A stretch of DNA of 64,000 bases from 54-19 sp038210655 (GTDB taxonomy: Bacteria > Chloroflexota > Chloroflexia > Chloroheliales > Chloroheliaceae): contig JBBQWM010000001.1 in NCBI GenBank assembly GCA_038210655.1, positions 124,001 through 188,000 of the forward strand. Reading direction: 5' to 3'. Positions 1 to 7,835 of the stretch are shown piece by piece. The notes beneath the pieces are model-generated. The model saw only the letters and a program-made list of their open reading frames with translations. It made no database searches and had not been told where the DNA came from. Position numbers and translations under genes: made by a program. The number at the start of each line of letters is the position of its first letter. Position 1 is the first letter of the stretch.

Positions 1-918
1 ATCAAATTTTGGTAAGATCGAAGTAACATCGCTGATGAAAATGCTCGCAATAGAATTAGAATTCAAATCACCGCCTGCCGTCTGAAACCGTGCAGCCACC
101 TGAGGGGTCGAAGTCGGCACACGCGGGGTCGCAGTTGGAGGCACTGTCGCGGGTGGCGCGTCAGTTGGGCGGGGCGTAAGCCCGGTAAAAACATCTGCCG
201 TATTGTAAGGGAGCGGCGTAGCGGTTGGCAACGGCGTACTGGTTACAATTGGCGTGAAAGTAGGTGCCGGTATACGAATAGCATTCAGACGAACATCACT
301 AAACCAACGTGTCTGAAACGAAGTCAGCCATTGATTAGGAAGCGCCGGTTCCAACTCCGGGATAGGCGGAGGCGTAGGGGTAGGCAACTGAACTGTTTGC
401 CCCACCGATGTTATAATCGAGGTTGGGGTTGGAGTTGGGGTCGGAGTTGGGGTCGGAAAGTGCTGGGCAATAATACATTGGGTCGAGAACGCTGGAAACG
501 GCACGTAATCCTGTCGAAAGTAAGCCCCAGTATTCGGTATCGAATATATACCTAATGGCACTACAAATGGTGCAGCATAAGGTGTAACGGTCGGAGCGGG
601 TGTACCGGTCGGGATCGGCGTACTGGTCGGAGCCGAAGTAAACGGCACTTCATAGAAAGGCCGGGTCGCCGGTAGATTCTGCCGGGGCGGAGTAGCCGTC
701 GGCAAAATAATTGGAATCTCAGTCGGTGTCGGTGTTGGAACCGGCGTGTTAGTTGGCGCGATAGTCGAAGTCGGGGCCGGACCGGGCGTGGGTATTTGCG
801 GTTCCGGGGTCGGCGTATCATTGCCGCAACCGGTCGCTGCCACCGTTATAATCGCCACAATTGTCCAGACCAGACAACGATAGGCCAAACCTTTTGCAGA
901 TAGCGTTTTGCCAGACAT
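1..918 (-). CDS. Pro/Thr-rich lipoprotein, 3' end outside window
   Basis: An open frame of 306 codons reads leftwards from an ATG at 918 and has no stop before the window edge, so the C-terminus is missing. The N-terminus has a short basic segment, a hydrophobic stretch (VWTIVAIITVAATGC) and a lipobox-like A-T-G-C, so it should be an exported lipid-anchored protein. After the Cys the chain is dominated by Thr-Pro repeats, including an uninterrupted TP run coded at 421-456, typical of a wall-spanning stalk. An AGGAG/AGGGG ribosome site precedes the ATG. The only non-repetitive part visible is near the left edge. No catalytic motif is seen and function is unknown. Confidence 0.75.
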   Translation of the reverse strand, partial: MSGKTLSAKGLAYRCLVWTIVAIITVAATGCGNDTPTPEPQIPTPGPAPTSTIAPTNTPVPTPTPTEIPIILPTATPPRQNLPATRPFYEVPFTSAPTSTPIPTGTPAPTVTPYAAPFVVPLGIYSIPNTGAYFRQDYVPFPAFSTQCIIAQHFPTPTPTPTPTPTSIITSVGQTVQLPTPTPPPIPELEPALPNQWLTSFQTRWFSDVRLNAIRIPAPTFTPIVTSTPLPTATPLPYNTADVFTGLTPRPTDAPPATVPPTATPRVPTSTPQVAARFQTAGGDLNSNSIASIFISDVTSILPKFD

Positions 919-1259
919 TCCCCTAACTCCTACAAGTTATGTTTGTTTCGGGTGAAAATTTACGAGCGTACGTGCCGCCTACCCTTATTATACCTATATA
1001 TGTCAAGTAGATATGTAAAGTTAGCCGTTTCTATTATACTCGTAATATGTCAAGTTGAAAAGGGGGTAATTTGGGCTAATTTGAGGGAAATGGGGAATGA
1101 GGAAGGCAGAATGCAGAATAATGAATGATGAATACGGAAATCAGAAGTCAGAATGCAGAACGATGAAGCATGAGAAGAAAACTACTTAATCCACCAAACA
1201 AGCTTCCATCTTACAATGGTTCCCTTATTCCTCATTCTGACTTCTGACTTCTGATTTCC
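919..1259. repeat. Intergenic region with GCAGAA-type short repeats
   Basis: No gene is supported here. From about 1086 the sequence carries degenerate copies of CAGAATGCAGAA and AATCAGAAGTCAGAAT, and at 1224-1258 the complementary words (CTGACTTCTGACTTCTGATT). The arms could fold into a long imperfect hairpin between the lipoprotein and the DtxR-type gene. The same word family recurs at 43213-43342 and 59378-59470. Confidence 0.6.
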
Positions 1260-1979
1260 TCACGCCGGTACAACCCAGATGCGCTGGGCGGTTTTGCTGC
1301 CGACCGTTACGCGGTGGCCTTCGATGGTAACAGCGGTCAGGGTTTCATCGAAAGGGGCAAGTTCTTTGATTTCCAGCTTCATACCGGGAACCAGATTATT
1401 CTCCTGCAAATACTTAAGCAAACCCGGTTCGTGTTCGGCTTCCTCGCTAATGTAGGATACAATTACCTGGCTGCCGACCGGGGCTTCTTTGAGGGGCAGA
1501 CTAGCCGGGTCGATGACAGCCCCGCTACCGGGGATCGGGTTGCCGTGCGGGCAGGTCTGCGGGTTGCCCAAAAATTCGGTCAGGGCCTGTTCGACGCGAG
1601 GCGAGATAGAGTGTTCCAATTCGCAAGCTTCATCGTGAGCTTCGGACCAACTCAGGCCCAACACATCCACCAGCAACCGTTCGGCCAGACGATGACGACG
1701 GCTCAACGAGATCGCTACTTCGCGGCCCTTCTCGGTTAAGTTCACGCCTTTGCTTTTGTCATCGACCACCACATAACCGCTCTCCTTGAGCCGTTCAATC
1801 GTGCCGACGACTGTCGCAGGCTTTACATTCATCCGTTCAGCCAACCGAGCGCCGATAGCCGGTTTGCCTTCGCTGGTCATATTGAGGATCGACTCTAAAT
1901 ATTCTTCAAAAACAGGCGAAACTTTAGTATCAATAGCTTTATTTTCATGATTATGATGATCTACGCCCCGGCTTGTCAT
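1260..1979 (-). CDS. DtxR/MntR-family metal-dependent repressor
   Basis: A 239-residue regulator with the full three-part DtxR plan: winged helix at about 20-85, dimerisation and metal-binding helices at about 95-150 (RRHRLAERLLVDVLGL, DEACELEHSIS and CPHGNPIP are all family signatures), and a C-terminal FeoA/SH3-like domain from about 165. Members bind DNA when loaded with Fe(II) or Mn(II) and repress metal uptake. The N-terminus holds an unusual His cluster (DHHNHEN) ahead of the HTH, possibly an extra metal site. No metal transporter lies next to it, so it probably acts in trans. The ATG follows AAGGA with about 10 bases of spacing. Confidence 0.93.
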   Translation of the reverse strand: MTSRGVDHHNHENKAIDTKVSPVFEEYLESILNMTSEGKPAIGARLAERMNVKPATVVGTIERLKESGYVVVDDKSKGVNLTEKGREVAISLSRRHRLAERLLVDVLGLSWSEAHDEACELEHSISPRVEQALTEFLGNPQTCPHGNPIPGSGAVIDPASLPLKEAPVGSQVIVSYISEEAEHEPGLLKYLQENNLVPGMKLEIKELAPFDETLTAVTIEGHRVTVGSKTAQRIWVVPA

Positions 1980-2094
1980 AACTGTACCGTCCTTCTACTT
2001 TCTTGTTCTGAATATAACTACTTTTATTATATTAGGGTTATTCTACCACTTCCGGCTATAATAAGGAAGATCAAGCCGTAGCAATCCAGAGGAG

Positions 2095-2205
2095 GGAGGA
2101 GGGAGGGATGAAGGTGAGATTGAGTAGTTCGGTTGTAAGACATTGCTCCGCCAATGGTTGTTCCCCCTTCATCCCTCATCCCTCATCCTTCATCCCTTGT
2201 TAAAT
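2095..2205. repeat. Short tandem GGGAGGA / TCATCCC repeats, inverted
   Basis: A purine run of GGAGGGA units (about 2091-2115) is followed by a pyrimidine tract of TTCATCCCTCATCCC units (about 2166-2200), giving an imperfect inverted pair. The TCATCCCTCAT word is also found in frame inside the glycosyltransferase gene at about 25803-25855. Confidence 0.6.
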
Positions 2206-2223
2206 ATGGTTCCGCCCATAGAA

Positions 2224-2425
2224 CGGCAGAGTGGGTGAGCGTCAATTTTTTGCATATTAGCCAGACTATACCACACCCTAAACCGAGGAGTGATTATATA
2301 TTAGAAAAATTTTCTGCGAAAATTTTTCTAATATATAATTTTAGTGGTTTGGAGCAGGATTTTCACGGTCGCCCGTTTTTATTGTTTGAAACCGTGCAAA
2401 AATCTGACGCTCACCCCGGCAGAGT
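2224..2425. mobile_element. MITE copy 1 with 9-bp target-site duplication
   Basis: The 184-bp element at 2233-2416 begins GGGTGAGCGTCA and ends with its complement TGACGCTCACCC-like end (ATCTGACGCTCACCC). A long A/T palindrome sits in the middle (TATATTAGAAAAATTTTC / complement). It is flanked on both sides by the identical 9-mer CGGCAGAGT (2224-2232 and 2417-2425), a clear target-site duplication. There is no coding capacity. Copy 2 is at 30250-30427 and a half copy at 24163-24247. The autonomous element that mobilised it is not in the window. Confidence 0.85.
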
Positions 2426-2555
2426 TTAGGTCTGGAAGCATTTGCTTATTTGTGAGATAATTAGAGCAGTATGAAAGAGTGTGAAACGGAAAAGTAAAAT
2501 GGGTAGCAATTTTTTTACTTTCTTGATATTAGATAAGACACCTAAAGGACGAGGC

Positions 2556-2903
2556 ATGGAACTGGATTACAAACTAGAAGAACGCATGGGAGTACCGATA
2601 ATACATCTGGCCGGGCGGTTTGATGCCGAAGCAGCGGCCTTTGTGAAGGGTCAGATCGCCAATCTGGTAAACGAGCAACAGCCCAATCTGGTGGTCGAGC
2701 TAAGTGAGGTGGGTTTTATCGATAGTTTGGGGCTGGCGGCCCTGGTTTCCGGGCTGAAATTATGCCGCAAAAATCGGGGATCGCTCCGACTGGTGGGTGT
2801 TCAACCCAGCGTGCGAGTATTATTCGAGATTACTCGTTTAGATCAGGCTTTCGAGTTGTACACCGATGTAGATAGCGCCTTCGCCACTTTTAGCCGGAGC
2901 TAA
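2556..2903 (+). CDS. STAS-domain anti-sigma factor antagonist
   Basis: A 115-residue single STAS domain. The phosphorylatable Ser lies in the conserved FIDSLGLAAL turn, as in SpoIIAA/RsbV proteins, which release a sigma factor by binding the anti-sigma kinase when unphosphorylated. The ATG at 2556 is preferred over an upstream GTG at 2481 because the domain begins right after it and AAGGACGAG lies just upstream. It is 17 bases ahead of an RsbW-like kinase, followed by a second STAS protein, so the three probably form one partner-switching module. Confidence 0.88.
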   Translation: MELDYKLEERMGVPIIHLAGRFDAEAAAFVKGQIANLVNEQQPNLVVELSEVGFIDSLGLAALVSGLKLCRKNRGSLRLVGVQPSVRVLFEITRLDQAFELYTDVDSAFATFSRS

Positions 2904-2920
2904 AACCAAAGGGGTAAAAG

Positions 2921-3568
2921 ATGGGGCAAGAAATCAAACAAAACCCTGAGCAGCAATACGGCATTTGGGACTGGTATGCGATCCTGCCCGGAACCCAACT
3001 CAAAATGGTTGTGCCAGCCCGGTTGGAACTATTGAGCTTGCTGGGCGCGACTGTCCGGGAATATTGCGCGGCTCTACCCTATTTGTTTAGCATAGCCGAA
3101 GCACGAGTCAACCGTTCCACCACCGTCCCGCTCGACCGCGAACAATTTGGGACAGATACCCTGACCTTGCCCGGCCAGGCGGCAGTAACGGTTATCGCTG
3201 GTTATAGCCACTTTGTTTACAGCACCGAACTGATTTTGCAAGAGGCCGCCAGTAATATTATCCGGCACGGCTATGGCTCGTCGCAACCGGGCCAATTTTT
3301 ACAACTGGAATTGAGCGCCGCCAATGTCCAGGATCGACAAACCCGGCTCGAACGGCGGGCCTTTCTATTGCAATTGACCGACTCGGCCCCACCCTTCGAC
3401 CCAACTGCCGCTCTATTAAGCGACCCTAATCCACAAGAACCACGCGAGTCGGGTTACGGTATTTATCTTATTCGTAAATTGACCAACGGGATTAGCCATC
3501 GTTATGAAGATGGTCACAATCAACTGCTACTGGTCAGATATGTCGATACAATCCAGTCGCCGGAATAA
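2921..3568 (+). CDS. RsbW-like anti-sigma serine kinase (HATPase_c)
   Basis: A 215-residue protein whose C-terminal two thirds is a GHKL ATPase fold. The N-box is ELILQEAASNIIRHGYG, with the Glu and Asn needed for Mg-ATP. Later blocks LTDSAPPFDP and ESGYGIYLIRKL match the G1/G2 boxes of SpoIIAB/RsbW kinases. Such proteins phosphorylate the STAS Ser and hold a sigma factor inactive. The first 80 residues are not typical of RsbW and are longer than usual. A ribosome site AAAGGGG precedes the ATG. No sigma gene adjoins, so the target is unknown and could be a phosphatase rather than a sigma factor. Confidence 0.85.
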   Translation: MGQEIKQNPEQQYGIWDWYAILPGTQLKMVVPARLELLSLLGATVREYCAALPYLFSIAEARVNRSTTVPLDREQFGTDTLTLPGQAAVTVIAGYSHFVYSTELILQEAASNIIRHGYGSSQPGQFLQLELSAANVQDRQTRLERRAFLLQLTDSAPPFDPTAALLSDPNPQEPRESGYGIYLIRKLTNGISHRYEDGHNQLLLVRYVDTIQSPE

Positions 3569-3643
3569 GGGCGCAATGGCTTTAGGTTTATGAGTTTCAA
3601 CCAACAAGTAGCATTATCAGGATCAGCGAGGAATCTTAAATTT

Positions 3644-3979
3644 ATGCAAATCGAACAACGCGAAATCATCATTACGGTCGGCTCACTCCGTCTAAGAGGT
3701 CGCCTGGACGGGCAAACCGCCCCTCAACTCAAAGAAATGTGGCACTACTACGAAGGCAAAGGCATCAACAACGTTTTGCTGGATTTGCATCAGGTCGATT
3801 TTATCGACAGTATCGGGATTTCGACCCTCGTCTCCGGGATGAAACAATTCCGGGCGCGGGGTGGCGATCTGCGGTTGGTCGGCCTCCAAACCTCGGCCCG
3901 CTCGATCTTCGAGCTTATGATGCTCGATAAAGTCTTTGAGATTTTCGATAGCGAAGAACAAGCCCTGAAGGGCTTTTAG
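3644..3979 (+). CDS. STAS-domain protein, second copy
   Basis: A 111-residue STAS domain with the Ser in DFIDSIGISTLVSG, followed by an LVGLQTSARSIFELMML helix typical of anti-sigma antagonists. An alternative ATG at 3590 would add 18 residues. The ATG at 3644 has AGGAA about 11 bases upstream and aligns with the start of the first STAS protein, so it is preferred with modest confidence. The gene follows the RsbW-like kinase by about 75 bases. Two antagonists around one kinase suggest two input signals or a stressosome-like arrangement. Confidence 0.85.
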   Translation: MQIEQREIIITVGSLRLRGRLDGQTAPQLKEMWHYYEGKGINNVLLDLHQVDFIDSIGISTLVSGMKQFRARGGDLRLVGLQTSARSIFELMMLDKVFEIFDSEEQALKGF

Positions 3980-3983
3980 CTTT

Positions 3984-4126
3984 GTAACTACGCAGCCGTG
4001 TCACCCTGAGCCGCCGCCCCCAGAGGGGGTGAGGCCACGAAGGGTCTAGATTCTTCGGCGGGAAGCTATCTTTGGCAAAAATCGAGGTGATCTCGCGCCT
4101 CAGAATGACATGGGTGTCTAACTACT
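3984..4126. repeat. Palindromic intergenic repeat, TGTCA..CTGAG family
   Basis: Begins GTAACTACGCAGCC, then TGTCACCCTGAG, a GAAGGGTCTAGATTCTTC core and CTCAGAATGACA near the end. The outer words are complementary, so it folds into a long stem. Related copies lie at 17477-17596 and 26784-26902, and broken ones around 46045-46168 and 58310-58420. Confidence 0.7.
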
Positions 4127-4148
4127 TAGATTTTAGGGATAGGCTTTG

Positions 4149-4652
4149 TTAAAACTGAGCCTGATAAAGCTCTACGATCCGCTTGATAAGATCGGTAGTG
4201 GAGTGACCGGGTAGGAAGGGGATTAGCTCTATTCGACCGCCGTAGGATTGGACGACCGCCGCTTCCGGGGGGACTTTGGCCCCGACTCGGTCGGCCTCGG
4301 CCAGAGTGTAATCGCCACCTTTGACGTAAATTTCGGGCCGAAGTTCGCCGACCAGCTTTTCCGCCGTCACTTCCTCGAAAATCACGACATGATCGACCGA
4401 ACGCAACGCGCTCATAACCTGCGCCCGTTCAGCCTGACCGACTAGAGGGCGGAGCGGCCCCTTTAGCTGACGCACCGAAGTATCGCTGTTCAATCCCAAA
4501 ACCAGTAGATCGCCCAGGGCGCGGGCTTCTTCCAGATAGCGCACATGCCCCAGGTGCAGCAGATCGAAACAGCCGTTGGTAAAGACTACCTTTTGGCCTG
4601 CTGCCTGCCACTCGGCCCGCCGTAAGACCAATTCCGCCCGACTCAGTATCAT
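4149..4652 (-). CDS. rfaE2: D-glycero-beta-D-manno-heptose 1-phosphate adenylyltransferase
   Basis: A 167-residue cytidylyltransferase-fold enzyme. It shows the nucleotide-binding NGCFDLLHLGHVRYLEEA motif, EIYVKGGDY, and the family ending LPGHSTTDLIKRI. It makes ADP-heptose from heptose 1-phosphate and ATP. In E. coli this activity is the C-terminal half of HldE; here it is a separate protein whose ATG overlaps the stop of rfaE1 by four bases (ATGA), implying coupled translation. ADP-heptose feeds LPS core in diderms and S-layer or wall glycans elsewhere. Confidence 0.93.
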   Translation of the reverse strand: MILSRAELVLRRAEWQAAGQKVVFTNGCFDLLHLGHVRYLEEARALGDLLVLGLNSDTSVRQLKGPLRPLVGQAERAQVMSALRSVDHVVIFEEVTAEKLVGELRPEIYVKGGDYTLAEADRVGAKVPPEAAVVQSYGGRIELIPFLPGHSTTDLIKRIVELYQAQF

Positions 4653-5641
4653 AACCCTAGCTTTTCCAATTCTTTTTGCAATTCGTTCAATTGGATCGTC
4701 ACATTGCCCTGCTTGCGAATAACCACACCTGCCGCCGCGTTCGCCAGTTGGGTTGCTTCGAGCAGGCTGGCCCCCGCTACTAGCCCCAGCGTCAAAAGCG
4801 AAATAACCGTATCCCCCGCCCCGGTCACATCAAAGACCTCGCTGCGGTTGAAGGCCGGAAGATGATACAAATTGCCGTCGCTATCCAGGCCAGACATGCC
4901 ATCGCCGCCCCGCGTCAGAACCACCATTTTGGCTCCCAATTCGGTTTGTAAATCGCGCAGGGCCTGCTCGAAATCGGCGTTAGTATGCAACTCGCGGCGC
5001 AAATAGTTCTCGGCCTCGGCATCGTTGCACTTGACCAATGTACAGCCTTTAAACTTATCCAATCCCCCTTGCGAATCGACCGTCACCAATTTGTCCGACT
5101 GGCGGGCCGCCTTCAGCCCGGCCTCAATCAAGCGAGCATTGACCACACCGGCTTTGTAATCCGAAAAGAGAATGGCATCGACATAGGGTGCAACCAGGTT
5201 GATATAATCAATCGCCTTCTGCTCAACCTCGCCCGCGATAGGGGTACGGTCGAGACGGTCTACCCGCGCCACTTGCTGCGGAAAGATATGCTCGGCCTCG
5301 GCGACGATACGGGTCTTGGTGGTGGTCGGACGGCTCGGATCGATCACCAGACCGGCCACATCGACTTTGCGGGCTTCTAGCAGTTCGTAGAGTTCGCGTC
5401 CGGCCTGATCGTCACCGACGACTCCCAGCATATAGGCCTGACCGCCCAACGCGCAAATATTGCAGGCTGGGGCGGTCGCCCCACCCGGCACGTTGCGCTG
5501 TTCTCGAAATTCCAGCACAGCTACGGGAGCTTCGCGGGAAATCCGGCTAGGCCGTCCCACGATATATTCATCCAGGTAGAGGTCGCCCACCACCAGCACT
5601 TTTTTTGACTCGAATAGCGGCAAATAGGCCGTCAATGACAT
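4649..5641 (-). CDS. rfaE1: D-glycero-beta-D-manno-heptose-7-phosphate kinase
   Basis: A 330-residue PfkB/ribokinase-family kinase. The N-terminal KVLVVGDLYLDEYIVG and RISREAPVAVLE blocks are specific to RfaE kinases, as is NVPGGA. The catalytic signature is DVTGAGDTVIS near residue 270, with the Asp as general base. It phosphorylates heptose 7-phosphate at C1, the step before rfaE2. It lies four bases after the stop of the zinc-finger membrane protein, so the three genes form an operon read leftwards. Confidence 0.93.
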   Translation of the reverse strand: MSLTAYLPLFESKKVLVVGDLYLDEYIVGRPSRISREAPVAVLEFREQRNVPGGATAPACNICALGGQAYMLGVVGDDQAGRELYELLEARKVDVAGLVIDPSRPTTTKTRIVAEAEHIFPQQVARVDRLDRTPIAGEVEQKAIDYINLVAPYVDAILFSDYKAGVVNARLIEAGLKAARQSDKLVTVDSQGGLDKFKGCTLVKCNDAEAENYLRRELHTNADFEQALRDLQTELGAKMVVLTRGGDGMSGLDSDGNLYHLPAFNRSEVFDVTGAGDTVISLLTLGLVAGASLLEATQLANAAAGVVIRKQGNVTIQLNELQKELEKLGL

Positions 5642-5645
5642 TTAA

Positions 5646-6689
5646 TTATCTCTTTAATCTTAGAACGGCGAGAACTACTCCCAGCGCCCAAAAAATCAGG
5701 ATGCCGATACCCCCGCCATTAAGTTGTTGGCCTATCGCACTAATCGAGGTAGTTAATAGCTGATCGAAGGCCGGAAGATTACCGGTGGTGGCCTGGAAAA
5801 TCCGAGCGCCTATCGTCATAGTGCTGACCAGAACCCCGAACAAGACCGCCAGCCCACCGATCACCTGCAAACCCGGCCCGACCCGGCCCTGTGTCACCCG
5901 CGAAATCGCTTCGGCTACTAATACGCCAAGCGCGATCTCCGGCAGAAGATGTACGCTACTCTGGATCGATTGGTCGATCAAAGCCGTCCAGTTGCTAACA
6001 CCCGCCCCGTTGGTAAGAAGCAACTGAGCCTCGGTCAGGCTGGTCGCTCGCCGACCGATCAACCGGGTCAGGCTATTTTCCATCAAAAAGCCCCAGACTA
6101 CACCCAGCGCCAGGGCCGTCCCAAAGGCGGCCAGTATCGCCACAGCGTAATGTTGAGTTTCTACTTTTTGGTAAGCCCGGTTGTTATGCCAGTAATTGCG
6201 AAAGCCGGTATCAGGCCGGGGCGCGTCGCTACCTCTGGCGCTGGCCGCTTCGCGCTCGACCCGCTCTCCGATAGTCCGCTTGGGATTGGCAGCGCAGTCC
6301 GGGCAGCGAATACCGACCCCGGATTGCACCATACAGCGCGGGCAAATCGGGGTGCTGCACCGACCGCAGCGCAAGAGGGTCTCGGTCTTGGAATGCCGAG
6401 CGCAGTAGACCGCCTCTGGCTCGGTTGCATAGTAGGCTTGCCGGGCCGAATCGACCCTGGCGGCTTCCTCCCCGGCAGCAATGACCTCCCCCTCTTGGAC
6501 GGGCGGTTGGGCAAAAGCGCCATTGAGCCGCACCATACAATCCTGACAACGTGGCCCCTCGCCGGTCAAGGTCATACAAACGGTACAGATGCGTTTTCCG
6601 CAGCCGCCACAAGTCAGCCGGGCTTCTTCGTCCGGGTGGCGGTCGCACTTAACAAGTTGAGTATTGTAATTGCTATAATTGGCAGACAC
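5646..6689 (-). CDS. Membrane protein with two B-box-like zinc fingers
   Basis: A 347-residue protein starting with GTG behind AGGAG. The cytoplasmic N-terminus holds two related Cys/His modules: CDRHPDEEARLTCGGCGKRI..CxxC at about 15-50 and CARHSKTETLLRCGRCSTPI..CPDC at about 95-135. Each has the C-x2-H ... C-x2-C ... C-x2-C pattern of B-box zinc fingers, as often found ahead of rhomboid-type proteases. The C-terminal half has about four hydrophobic segments but no rhomboid GxSG or catalytic His. Function is unknown. It is first in an operon with rfaE1 and rfaE2, so a link to surface glycan assembly is plausible but inferred. Confidence 0.8.
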   Translation of the reverse strand: MSANYSNYNTQLVKCDRHPDEEARLTCGGCGKRICTVCMTLTGEGPRCQDCMVRLNGAFAQPPVQEGEVIAAGEEAARVDSARQAYYATEPEAVYCARHSKTETLLRCGRCSTPICPRCMVQSGVGIRCPDCAANPKRTIGERVEREAASARGSDAPRPDTGFRNYWHNNRAYQKVETQHYAVAILAAFGTALALGVVWGFLMENSLTRLIGRRATSLTEAQLLLTNGAGVSNWTALIDQSIQSSVHLLPEIALGVLVAEAISRVTQGRVGPGLQVIGGLAVLFGVLVSTMTIGARIFQATTGNLPAFDQLLTTSISAIGQQLNGGGIGILIFWALGVVLAVLRLKR

Positions 6690-6832
6690 GAACTTGCTCC
6701 TAAATTGACCTTGCCCCGGTCTTCGTCGTATAAAGAAAAGGGTATAAAATTTCTCTCAGCTTCAAACGGATTTAGGGACAATAAAATAAAAAGTATTTCT
6801 GACTATTATCTTTTCAGGTATCCTATCAAACT

Positions 6833-6887
6833 GTAGGGGCGATCCCTTGTGGTCGCCCTTTTGGGCAGGCACAAGACCTGCCTCTAC
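6833..6887. repeat. GGGCGACC-type palindromic repeat, copy 1
   Basis: The sequence starts GTAGGGGCGATC and ends CCTGCCTCTAC, with two inner dyads: GGCGA..GGTCGCC and GGCAGGC..GCCTGCC-like. It is nearly the same as 20846-20902, and relatives of the first dyad lie at 12001-12071. It sits between the zinc-finger protein gene and the TagA/WecG gene. Confidence 0.7.
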
Positions 6888-6929
6888 CATCTTTTGAAAA
6901 AATGATTTTTTAGGTACAAGCAGAGGCAA

Positions 6930-7736
6930 TTAGGCTGAACGCCGCAACCTGGCCCAGACGACTGCCGCTACAAAGCGGGGCAGAGCCAGTTGTCGTCGCC
7001 AGCGTCGAGGTTCCTTGTACAGACGATAAGCCCATTCCAGCCCTAGCTTGCGGACACGGGCCGGAGCTAACGCAACCTGACCGGCTTTGTAATCCAGCAC
7101 GCCCCCCACGCCGATCACGACCGCCGCGCCACAGCTATCTTTATTACGTAACGCCCAGCGATCTTGTTTCATCATTCCGTAGGCAACCAGCACCACATCA
7201 GCTTCGGTTTGCCGCACTCGTTCGACCGTTTCGGCATCGCCCTCCGGCCCGGCCCGACCCGCAAAGGTTCCGACGGTTCGGATCGTCGGGTATTGCTCCC
7301 GCAAGCGGGCGGCGGCTTCCTCGCCAACCCCTGGCCCGGCCCCCAGCAAGAACAACCGCAACCCGGCCTCACCCGCCGAAAGCTTGAATAATTCCTCCGC
7401 CAGCGCCACCCCCGTTACACGCTCCCGAAAGGGCCGCCGCAAAAACTTCCCGGCAGCGATAAGCCCAATTCCATCAGGGGTTACAAGATCGGCAGAATTA
7501 ACCAGAGACCGAAAAGCCGGGTCGCGCCGGGTCGCCATGACATATTCAGGGTTGGCGGTAACAACCAGGCGGGCCGGAACCGTCCGGTCAGCCTGATGCT
7601 CTTTGACCCAGTCCACCACCCGACCGACCGCTTCCGGCATCGTCACGTCATCCACTTGCACACCCAAAATATTGGTACGTTGCCGCGTTGCCAGGGGAGC
7701 TAGGTTCATTTTTTGACCGGCAGTAATCTTTCCCAC
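6930..7736 (-). CDS. WecB/TagA/CpsF-family glycosyltransferase
   Basis: A 268-residue GT26 enzyme. VTANPEYVMATRRDP and ADLVTPDGIGLI are the family signatures, with the Asp of TPDG a likely catalytic base, followed by RVTGVAL and the GxGVGGVLDYKAGQ block. These enzymes move N-acetylmannosamine-type sugars onto lipid-linked acceptors for wall polymers or polysaccharides. The GTG at 7736 lies exactly seven bases after a TATAAT box with no Shine-Dalgarno, suggesting a leaderless message. An internal ATG at 7706 is the alternative start. Confidence 0.9.
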   Translation of the reverse strand: MGKITAGQKMNLAPLATRQRTNILGVQVDDVTMPEAVGRVVDWVKEHQADRTVPARLVVTANPEYVMATRRDPAFRSLVNSADLVTPDGIGLIAAGKFLRRPFRERVTGVALAEELFKLSAGEAGLRLFLLGAGPGVGEEAAARLREQYPTIRTVGTFAGRAGPEGDAETVERVRQTEADVVLVAYGMMKQDRWALRNKDSCGAAVVIGVGGVLDYKAGQVALAPARVRKLGLEWAYRLYKEPRRWRRQLALPRFVAAVVWARLRRSA

Positions 7737-7743
7737 GCCGATT

Positions 7744-7772
7744 ATTATACCACAAGCTGTTTGTGGCCTTCT
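7744..7772 (-). promoter_or_regulatory. Promoter with dyad operator in the spacer, leaderless start
   Basis: On the minus strand TATAAT (7749-7744) is seven bases from the GTG start. The 17 bases upstream of TATAAT form a perfect dyad, CCACAA-acagc-TTGTGG (7766-7750). The matching -35 position (AGAAGG) is poor, which would fit an activated or repressed promoter with a regulator bound in the spacer. This is inferred from sequence only. Confidence 0.5.
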
Positions 7773-7835
7773 TAAATACTAAGTTTGACCCAAAATAAAG
7801 CCTACTTGCAGACCGGCCTTTGAATTGGCAAGTTA

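Noticed and set aside
943..1128. A 61-codon plus-strand frame
   Set aside because: It runs through A/T-rich spacer and short repeats with no similarity or ribosome site.
2154..2429. A short open frame across the first MITE
   Set aside because: It spans a tandem repeat and both ends of the MITE, so it is chance coding.
5949..6836. A 295-codon open frame on the plus strand
   Set aside because: It lies opposite the zinc-finger membrane protein, has no recognisable domain and no ribosome site; the minus-strand gene has clear Cys motifs and operon structure.
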